From: Tenebrio molitor
Lineage: Eukaryota; Arthropoda; Insecta; Coleoptera; Tenebrionidae
Direction: 5' to 3'
DNA: 64,000 nucleotides
Assembly (NCBI RefSeq): GCF_963966145.1
Contig: NC_091050.1
Span: 10,788,001 to 10,852,000 of the forward strand
Part shown: positions 50,280 to 59,800 of the stretch, in pieces
Position numbering within the stretch: the stretch's first letter is position 1
Layout: each line of letters opens with the position of its first letter
Notes under the pieces: generated by a model
Seen by the model: only the letters and a program-made list of their open reading frames with translations
Database searches by the model: none
Told to the model about the DNA's origin: nothing
Position numbers and translations under genes: made by a program

Positions 50280-50775
50280 TTACACAAGTAAGTTTTCATT
50301 GCTAGTGTTTAAGTTAGGCAAAGATTTAAACACACAACTCTTATTATGAATAATGTCAGTCTTCGTTGAGTGGTTGAGAGAGAACTCGTTTGCACTTCTA
50401 GAAGAGCAGTGGATGTCCAAAGCCAAAATCTCCCTAGTGTTTGGATTCATACTCCCCGAAGGCATGGAACTGGCCAAGGGATTGATAAAATTGTCAGTAG
50501 AGACAGTATCGCACAAGTCTTCCACGTGGATGTCGTCTTTCTGGGACGACGAGCCGGTGTTCCCCACAAAACTAGGTTTCTCGTGGTGCTCCTTCTCGAA
50601 AACGTAACACAGTTGAGAGTCGTTATTGGAGTCGGAATTAGCCGGGGGGATGAAGTTCCCGTGGGCCAAAACTTGTGGGGAATATTGCTGGTGGTGGGAA
50701 CTCTTGGTAAAGATAAAGCTTGGAGATGATGGAGCCAGCAAGGGTTTTTCTGGCGCGTTCTGGACCAGTATTATC
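50280..50775 (-). CDS. MARCH exon 4: cytoplasmic tail
   Basis: Starts after TTTCAG in phase 2 with IILVQNAPEK, matching the VQN motif that follows the second helix in MARCH1/8, then about 155 residues rich in Ser, Asn, His and acidic residues, ending ENLLV and TAA at 50280-50282. The tail has several Ser/Thr clusters but no recognisable domain. Confidence 0.88.
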
Positions 50776-51483
50776 CTGAAACATTATCTTGAAGAGAATT
50801 GGGAGAAATGAGGGATGGGGGGATACCTGTTGTGGGCCTTCCACCTGGCAAAAAGATGTAAGTACTGTCGACATTGTATGTACATAAATACAGCACCACC
50901 TGTGAAACCGACCGCGACCACAACTAGTTTGGTCCAAAAGGGCCATGCTACAAGAGAGATTGTCAATACAAGGGGGAGAGAGTGTGTGTGTGTCTAACCG
51001 ATTAGGCCTTTCTGCACCTCTTCGGCGGCCCTATCTATAAGCACAAACAGTGACCAAATGACACACACAGCCGCGACGAAATGAAACAGGATCGCGCAGA
51101 GAAGACGCCTCCGTTCTACGCTGCTCATTTCCAGGGTTCGCCACTACAAGACAAGCGTTACGCCAAGCCCACACCGCCCCAATACTCACTTCTGACAACG
51201 GTTTGATTTTCGTCTGTAAAATAAAGCTAAACTTGCACAGCTCGCACGAACGGGTGTCGGAAGCCGCGAGCCACTGCCGCAGACAAGATTGGTGCACATA
51301 TTTCAAGCTGCCGGAGCAGTAGCACGGGGACAAGAGCGGGTTGTCGATGTCGGCCTCGCAATGACAGATCCTGCAAATGTCCCCGTTCGAGTTCGAAATG
51401 TTCGATGTAGAGTCATATTTAACGTCTTGTCTTCTCTGTAGCTCCGAATTCATATTATTCCAGTGTTTATGATAACATGTCAC
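50280..51483 (-). CDS. MARCH1/8-type RING-CH E3 ubiquitin ligase (whole coding span, 4 exons)
   Basis: A membrane-bound E3 ubiquitin ligase of the MARCH family, which ubiquitinates membrane proteins and directs them to endosomes and lysosomes. Exons on the minus strand: 51190-51483, 50999-51143, 50827-50947, 50280-50775; all phases join, giving 351 residues. The RING-CH finger uses C37, C40, C54, C56, H64, C67, C80 and C83 (C4HC3 order). Two membrane helices follow at about 112-134 and 151-174; the second contains WPFWTKLVVVAVGFTGG, a hallmark of MARCH1/8. A long Ser/Asn-rich cytoplasmic tail of about 160 residues carries no known domain. A second in-frame Met at residue 11 could be the start. 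The gene is tail to tail with lin-28 and divergent from CdsA. Confidence 0.93.
50827..50947 (-). CDS. MARCH exon 3: second membrane helix
   Basis: Starts after CTTGTAG and encodes WPFWTKLVVVAVGFTGG, AVFMYIQC and RWKAHNR, the most conserved stretch of MARCH1/8 outside the RING. Ends at CAG|GTATCC in phase 2. Confidence 0.95.
50999..51143 (-). CDS. MARCH exon 2: first membrane helix
   Basis: Starts after CTTGTAG with WRTLEMSSVERRRLL, then the first hydrophobic helix (CAILFHFVAAVCVIWSLFVL) and IDRAAEEVQKGLI. The donor G|GTTAGA is weak but the phase fits exon 3 and the protein matches the MARCH1/8 pattern (SSERRK..., LIDRAAEE). The preceding intron is only 46 bp. Confidence 0.9.
51190..51483 (-). 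CDS. MARCH exon 1: RING-CH domain
   Basis: Encodes the N terminus and the whole RING-CH finger (DICRICHCEA ... SPCYCSGSLKYVHQSCL ... CELCKF), then KIKPLSE. It ends at GAA|GTGAGT in phase 0. The finger is complete with all eight metal ligands. Confidence 0.95.
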
Positions 51484-52496
51484 TTGGTGTTGGAACTGTC
51501 AAAGTTTCGGTGGACGTGGTGAGGCGAACACGACCGTCGCGACTTGCTCGTATTGGATTATGTATTTATAAATCCAGATATATTTTTATAACGAAATGTT
51601 TGAGTTTTAGGCGCCCACAACCGCAAATTTGTCAAAGTTGACAGCTCGCGAACGTAACCTATGCGCTCTCGTAACGGTATGACAGCACTGACAGCGACGT
51701 TGCAATCGGTCGGCTTTGCACTATAAATAAATAACGTAATTTAACGTTCGGGGCATCATCTAGATGAGTTATTGTTATTATTACACTATTGGCATCCCAT
51801 TGCACTTGGGACTATTGTATTGTTGTGAGGTCACAGTGTCATTTGTTAATGAGATTTGTGGGCGCCATCTCGGAACGGTGACTCAAAATAAGCGTAATCA
51901 TCTGTTCCAAGAAAAAAGGCGATTAAACCATCGTAAATGAAATGTTGGAATTACGTGCGCGAATACACGCCAAATTAAATTTACACAGAATACTTCGGTA
52001 GAATTGAGCAAGTGATAATTATTTCGAAGAAATTAAAAATTTTAGTTGCAGGATATTCAAGGGCACAAGGTCGCTCATGTCACACATCACAAAAAGTGTT
52101 CATCAAATGTGATCTCTCTGCTAGACATCTGACATTTGTATAATGTGTTGCATTTCTACCAATTAAATGCAGCATCTTTTAAATCACCTAGATCTAGAAT
52201 GTCTACAAGAACTTCTCAAATAACTTATCTCCTAGTTTTTATGTCTTTCTCTCTTATAATAGTTGATGGCATTTCGTCCCTGACGTGCAGTTTGCATGTC
52301 CGTTGCAGAACTTCAGTGGTTTGGTCAGTATTTTCACACAGATTACTCATCCAAACTCCAAAGAGATAGTGTACAGTGTACTCGGACCTCGAATTGTTTC
52401 CAGTTTCAGTGCGTATGCCTTTATTTTGGTTCGCAGGAATTTAAAAACCTGTTTAATTGGTTTTGTAAATACGACAAAGAAGCCGCTGTATAAGTT

Positions 52497-52731
52497 TTAT
52501 GTAAAGTCCATTCATTTTGTATTGAACTTTTCAAGGTCAAATAATTTTATTTTTTGGCTTTGTAATTATGTTTTGTAAATAGTGACATGCAGGTAAACAC
52601 CGTAAACGTTGAATTGAGCATTGCTAAATCACATAATGTTGGTTATATGCATGTCACTATTTACAAAACATAATTACAGTGCCAAAATTTAAATTATTTG
52701 ACCTTGAAAAAAATGAATGGACTTTACATAA
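52497..52731. repeat. Long palindrome near the MARCH/CdsA divergent promoter
   Basis: Arms 52497-52590 and 52649-52731 are inverses (TTATGTAAAGTCCATTCATT; GTCAAATAATTT; AATTATGTTTTGTAAATAGT), about 85-95 bp each, around a 58 bp loop. Likely a fold-back transposon; no coding. Confidence 0.75.
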
Positions 52732-53127
52732 CATCAATAGAATTGGTTAGAACTCATATAAGTATTGGTTTTATTTCTTTTATTTACAGTTTTAGAATTC
52801 CGCGTCGATCGGTTCACATTTTAAATTCGCGCGAACCAAACAAAAGAAGGTGAAGCTACCGCGGCAAGAATCTTGGACCGCTAGAAACAATGAATTGCTG
52901 GTCAAGTGCACTATCTGATTAAATGAGTAATCTGTGCTTTTGTTCCCAAATGTCAAGGACTCAACCTATCTTTTATTTTATTTCAAATTCAAAGGTTACT
53001 GAGTAATTCCTTTACAAAGTGCCTTCAATTCACTTTATGAACTTTGTTGCTGTCCATGTTCTCTCTAGTCTTCTCAAATGTTGTTTCAAACAGTCCATTC
53101 TCGTCTTTCTTCGAGGCTGACAGTGTC

Positions 53128-53261
53128 TAAACGCTGTTCAAAAATCAAAAAACCATTCTGGTGCAAATGAGTTATCTGTCACTGTGATAAGTAATAGAAA
53201 ATGTCATGAAAACTGTGTGTGTTTTGCACCACAATGGTTTTTTGATTTTGAACAGCGTTTA
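53128..53261. mobile_element. Small MITE with AAACGCTGTTCAAAAATCAA ends
   Basis: Left AAACGCTGTTCAAAAATCAA and right (reverse complement) AAACGCTGTTCAAAATCAAA; arms of about 38 bp within 134 bp. Non-coding. Confidence 0.75.
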
Positions 53262-53777
53262 CATCTACACCACTATATATTACTAGAGGGACAAGATCCG
53301 ATGAACTGATATAGTTTTATCAAGAATTCTGCAATGCTGTTTTTGTTAAAATTTGTCTGCTAATAAACTTTGTACAATAAAAAAATTATAAACGAAAAGT
53401 GTTTGTTGTAAAACCTAGTGAATTTGTCTACGATGAGGACAAAATTTATGACCTCCAATTAAATAACGCATCAAATCAATAATACATTTCTACACTTAAA
53501 GCGTAGCAATTGCTTTCGTTATCAAATTATAACCCAAGACAATTTTTTAGTGATTTGATAAGGGGCTGACAGTGATAACAGCGCTCTACGCATTGCAACT
53601 AGTTTACCGACCGAAAAGTCTCGTTAGTGTTACTAGCATAGAGATGGCGCTGTTGCGCTAACCTAAATTCAAGGTTTTGTATATATTGATTTTGATATTT
53701 AAATAAGAAGCTAATTCCTGTATTGCAATAACATTCGTATCACCGTCACTAACTTAATTTAATTAAAAGTAACTATT

Positions 53778-53843
53778 ATGTCCGAGTTGAGGAAGCGCAA
53801 AGATTCCGATGCGAAAGCCCCAGAATCTGCCGATAGCGACCAT
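53778..53843 (+). CDS. CdsA: CdsA exon 1
   Basis: ATG followed by a charged cytosolic leader (MSELRKRKDSDAKAPESA) ending at CAT|GTAAGT, phase 0. Start chosen because it is the first ATG and lies next to the promoter-like GC step. Confidence 0.85.
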
Positions 53844-56800
53844 GTAAGTACTGAAATAAGTATTTTGTTTGTATTTTCGCTGATTCATATTGCTTGTTTA
53901 CGTTTTCTAAGGTTTCAAATTTCATGTTGTGCTTGAAGCTCGTCAAAATTCGATTCGCATCGATGTAATTTAAAATAATTGACCACTGTGACAGCTTCAA
54001 GTGAAAATGATGACTCAAATTACTTGATTAAAATTCGATTTTGATATTTGTAAAGCGATGTTTTGGGCAGCGCAATTATTATTTGACTAATTTAGGTGGA
54101 CAGCGAGGACGATAAGCTCGGAGCCGCCGTGAATTTGTCCAAAACTGTTCCCACAGGCACTGACAAGGCCCCTTCTGTGCTCGAATTCTTTTTGCAAGAC
54201 TTACCAGAGAAATGGCGCAATTGGGTGGTGCGAGGCATTTTCAGCTGGCTGATGATCTCATTCTTCCTCATTGTGATTTATGGGGGCCCCCTTGCTTTAA
54301 TGATAACTGTACAAGTATTTTTTTGTGAAAAAAAAAAAGCTAACCCTCTATTTGTAGACTTTAGTCGTACAAGTTAAATGTTTCCAAGAAATTATCAATA
54401 TAGGGTACGCCGTTTACCGTATCCACGGTCTTCCTTGGTTTAGGTCGCTTTCGTGGTATTTCCTGATCACTTCGAATTACTTCTTCTATGGGGAGAATCT
54501 CGTCGATTATTTTGGAGTGGCAATAAACAGGACCGTAAGTAAAATCGTTTTTTAATCCCAATCGCGATAACTCTAGTCCTTGCAGGACTTTTTGCGGGGG
54601 TTGGTAACATATCACAGGTTTATATCCTTCTGTCTCTACTGTGGTGGATTCGTATGGTTTGTACTCAGTCTAGTCAAGAAATACTACATGAAGCAGTTCT
54701 CCCTATTCGCTTGGACCCACGTCGCCCTTCTGATCGTCGTGACCCAGTCTTACTTAATCATCAAGAATATTTTTGAAGGACTCATCTGGTTCATAGTTCC
54801 AGTATCCATGATTATTTGCAACGATATTATGGCGTACGTGTTTGGATTCTTCTTCGGAAAGACGCCGCTGATCAAGTTGTCGCCGAAAAAGACGTGGGAA
54901 GGGTTCATCGGTGGAGGTTTCTCAACGGTGGTCTTCGGGGTCATGGTGAGTCAATTTTTTTCTCAACAGGACGTAATCGATTTCGTTGACGGAAAAGGAA
55001 ACGAGTTCCGATGAAAGCGCGTTTCACGTAGAAATTTCGAAATGGATCGATTTGAATTTGTAATTTTTTCGAAATTGAATTGCAAATGGCGCACGGTGCG
55101 TTTGGTATTCATTTTATGCCACAGTGAAGGCGCTTAATATCCTGTAATATTCTGCTTTAAATAGTTTTTTTACCGTTTAATTCATTTCAGTGTTGAAATC
55201 ATTTTTCAAGCGCTGTTCTACGGAAATTTTGATAAAACAAACCAGACTTGTTTGTTTATTATGCCTGAGCTGTTGCACACATGTCCTTGTGATTGTTTAA
55301 TTTTTTTGAGTGAAATTTCCGAAAAATCTCCAATGTAGATCTAGATCAGAGGTTCCGAAACTTTGAATGTTTGAGAACACAAAAATACGTAATTAAAATT
55401 AACAGTTATTTATGTTACATATTTATTTTATTCTATTCATTCGGGCAGATAGAGTTAAGTCTAAGTTTCCTGTGTTATGGAAAATATGTGAATATTAAAA
55501 TGTGTGGTATTAATTAAATAAAAATTAAAAAAAAAACAATATTTGTGGGAGTAATAGCATTTGTTTATACTTTCCAGACATAAACAATTAGGAAACAACA
55601 GTTATAATCGGAGAACGTAGATAAAATAGTCATTTATGCAACAAGTGCAGAAAATAGTACTTTTTTCACAAATGGGAAATGGCAATCCTATTAGCGAAAA
55701 AACACACTTTATGCATGAGTTCCAAACAATATTTTTTCTATTAATTGCATTATAAAACGATCAACATCGAAACAAAAATTTAAAATTTGGCGTTTCGAAA
55801 GCCAAGGTCGCGAGACAATTCATTTTTTTTTAAATGCGCTCTTACGATTCGGTTATTTCGTCGGACACAATTGTATAACGCCAAAGTGAAATAGTGACAC
55901 GCGATGGCACTTTTTTTTCCACGCTTTTTAATTTTTTTTTAACTACTGTCGCAAACAGATGTTTTGCGTTATAAAAATTGTGAAATATGGTACAGTTTTT
56001 GTGAGAATCGTAGAAAAATTAAATACGTAGTATAATTGTGTAGTTGTGGGTGCTTTGTATGAGACAAGTTTTCGACGCGTTTTTCGCCTTGACTAAAATT
56101 TTGACGCTTGCATCCTCAACAGAGGTTCTTCCCCAAATTGTTAAAGGAATCTTATAAGATTTTCAGCGGGTCTAACATTTTCGTTGCAAAGAAATCCAAT
56201 AGTATGCGTTGCGCAACAGAAATGTAAATTGTTTGTACCATCATGGTTGTAAACGGTAAAAAAAAAGAAACAATTGCAACGATAATGATAGCACACAAGG
56301 CTTCTATTATCGGAAAAAGTTATTTTATTATTGGCCTATTTTCGCCTTCGGCAGCTCTGTGTATTTCAAAGTTTATAGGGAATTATGGCATTTTTTTATT
56401 CCGTTGAGGCATAAATAATAATTGATGAAACAGGCAAATTTGTACCTTTAAAATTCATTTATGTGAGCGTCTATATTAATTATTTTTGCGGAAACGATTT
56501 CGGAACTACCGATCTAGATGCACTTCCGGATACGCCGCTAATTAATTTACCTGGTTTTTAAATTGACATAATATTTCAAGGAATTTCTGTTAAAACGACT
56601 GATTCGTCCAAAGTTCAAGCACAAATGTGTCAATGTGAATCAGTCCTCATGTGTCGAATAAACTGGTTACCATTGAAAATGCGCCACTGCTGTGCAGCAT
56701 TTTGTTAAATGTAAAATATTAAATTAGATAAATCGTAAAGACGGTCATTTTTAGGGGAATACGACGAAACAAAAAATGTACATGCAAATGTTGTATGCCG

Positions 56801-59800
56801 CATTGCGTATTTGTCTTGCATCTTCCTGTATTTAAAATAGTGATTTATTTTCTTTGTGGCAAGTTGCAGTAGTTAAAATTTTATCTTTGCAAGCTTCTCT
56901 GAAATACTGACAGAAGTAGAAAACGACAAAAAAGAGAGGGTGGTTTTATATTTTTTGCTACACGTCTCTTGGTAACGAGTGTTCAAAAATGTTTGTGGTC
57001 AAGTAGGCGGTGGTTTTCTCCCTTCTGCAAACGCAGATGGTCTTTTTAATTGATATGTTTTGCCATATTCTTGATTTGATCGTACCTCCATTTACTGTGT
57101 TTAAGGACGAACTCACGCTTTTAGTTCATTTTTTTTCTTTTTTTCTAACCTTGTCAACAGTTAATTTCAGTTTCCTGGAGTACGTACTAACGGTGGTCCA
57201 CTTCCACTCTTTCGACCTACACTTCCTGTTTCTCGAAATATTTGACAGCTGATGAAGCTACGCCATACGTTAATGAAAAAATGAAAACAAAAGCAAGCTC
57301 CAGCCTACTTGGCCAAAGATATTTTTGAACACAAGTTGTTACTCTGCTGGGGAAAAGGGGCACCATTGCAGGTCGTAAGATCTTGTCAGTGTATCGTCGA
57401 GTATTCAATTTGCTTCTGGTGAAGACTAGATATTATAGAAATTAAACTTGATTGTTCCATATTCCCAGGGGTTAACACTGAGTTTATTTGAGTTGGTTTT
57501 TTTCTCGATAATTTCTCGGCTATTCGGACGACTGTCTGGACAGAATTGCAGAAAGTCATTCGGACATCAAATTAATATTACTTCTTGATATACAAGATGT
57601 CTTAGAATTAAGTACCTACATTAATTTTAACCGGTAATAGAAACAATATACAGGCTGTTTCCTAAAAAACGCCGTAAGCCGTAGCTCCGTTATTTATTAT
57701 CTGATTTTAATAAACAAAAGAAGCGATACAATGGTTAAAAAAATACTACCAAAGCGGCTTGATTTTTTTATTTTTTTCAACATTAATTGTTATGTCAAAT
57801 AAGTGTCACTTTGTTCTTTTAAACGGAAACATATATTTATTTATTTTTATTCGGATTTTTTTTTTCAATTTTCATTAATAAAACATCGTGACGTAATATA
57901 TTTTTTTTTATTTTCTTGAATTTTTATTGCACAAAAGTCGACGTGTAGACATCGTTAAAATCAGAAAAAAATTGTTTAAGCATTTTATTGCTTCTTTTGT
58001 TTATTAAAATCGGACAATAAATAACAGAGCTACGGTTTGCGGTGTTTTTTTAGGAAACAGCCTGTATTTAAAAATTTTTCCTAAACCTTGAAATTATCCA
58101 ATAAAATGATTGAAAGATTTGGCACAATTTCGTTACCCGCTTATGGGCATTATTTGCTTTGCCGATGCTGATACGCGAAGAAGAAAAAACAAATGCAAGA
58201 AAACTTTAACTTGTTTTTTGGTAACTTATGCACAGCGGTTAACTGCTGCGCCGCCGCTTACTGTGACCTATAATGATAAGGGTGGAAGAGAAAAAAGAGA
58301 GTCATATGGTAGATATTAAATGAAACAATTGTAGTAATAAAAACACTTATATGCCGTCTGGTAACGTTCCTTCGATTTCTTCGGCAGGAGGAAGGAACAT
58401 GTAGCGTTTGCAGCCTCAGCAACTTCCATTTCTCTTTCAATTTTGTTCAAATTCATTTTACAAACTTTTGACGCGACGCTTTTAATATTCACGTTTTGTG
58501 TAATGAAGATGAAAACCATAGCAACCGGCCACAGACAACACTAATATTGTATTCAAATATTTAAAATTAATTAACCAAAAAGAAACTATGCAATTCAAAA
58601 TAACTTTGAGAGTGGAAAAAAATTAATAAACAATTCGGGAGGTAAATATTAACCAGTCTCGAACTCTATTGCTAGCCCTCGCTATCGCTCGGGCGCAAAC
58701 ACGTCCTCGACCGGTAAATATTAGTTACCTCCCTTAATCTATATATATAAAACTGAATGTCTGTTTCTTTATTTTGTATGCAAATCTACAGTTTTACTCC
58801 GATCTTGATGAAATTTAGTACACTTGATCTTCAAAACAATGAGAAATTTACTGTCTACTTTAATTTTACAAAAACCAACCCCTACTACCATTTTCAACCC
58901 TGTTAAGAAAAAAGACAGTTTTTTCGAGTTGGGAATACCCTCACCTTCGCCGCTTCACCCCTATTTCATCCTCTGAGTATATCGTCACCTTCGCCGCTTG
59001 ACACCCACAGAAAGCAACCCCTATTATCATTTTTAAGCCTGTTAAGCACAAAAAAAGTTTTTTCGAGTTGGAAATCGCGTTTGCATGATATGTTCAGGTG
59101 TCATAGTTACATTTGGTTGTCTATAAAAGTAGCAATTTCGCAAAATGTGTTTGAATGATTGTGTTTTACCGGAAGATGTCTTAAATGAAGCAGAACAAGC
59201 TTCAAATAGCTTAATACCGGAAAAATCAAAAGGCAGGTATCTGAAATCAAACGAGACAATCAAACAATCTAAATAAGGTTACAACTGAAAATAAAAGTGT
59301 TATGTTGGCGTATTTTCATGAATTGGTAAGTCATCCTAGTGTTAGTTTCTTATCGTATTGATCTTTTTGTTTATATAGTCGAAGAAAAAAGTGGTATACA
59401 GTAAAGTTTTAATTTCTTCGTAAAAAGACAAACTTCATATTGAAATTACTGCCTTTATCACAATACATGAAAGTAGAAACATAATTTTAAAACATTCTGA
59501 AATTTGCGGGCGAAGCCGCGGGTAAAAGCTAGTGTTTAAATAAATATTAAACTGACCCTAATGAATCGCCCATACCTAAGATAATGACAAAATGTCTACC
59601 TAAATTTAGTGTATTAATCTGTAAAAATTCTCATGAAGTAATCAGAGTAATCACTAATCATTATTATTCAAAGTGACCGCCGTTATTGTCAATACAATAG
59701 TAAAGGCCCCGACGAAATTATTCTTCCACTCTTTCCAACATACCTGTTATTGCGAATTGTTGTGGTAAGATTTTCCACCCGTTCTCTTAAAACTTCTGGG

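Larger units (their letters stand above)
51484..53777. promoter_or_regulatory. Divergent promoter interval between MARCH and CdsA
   Basis: About 2.3 kb between the two start codons. It holds no convincing exon. 51484-51900 is relatively GC-rich and is the likely MARCH promoter; 53560-53770, with an AGATGGCGCT motif at about 53641-53650, is the likely CdsA promoter. Two inverted-repeat elements lie between (52497-52731 and 53128-53261). Confidence 0.5.

Noticed and set aside
50353..50811. Plus-strand frames opposite the MARCH tail exon
   Set aside because: Antisense shadows; the minus-strand frame joins in phase with the membrane and RING-CH exons.
55100..55130. Candidate CdsA microexon (frame reading LVFILCH)
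   Set aside because: No acceptor AG directly upstream and the phase does not fit.
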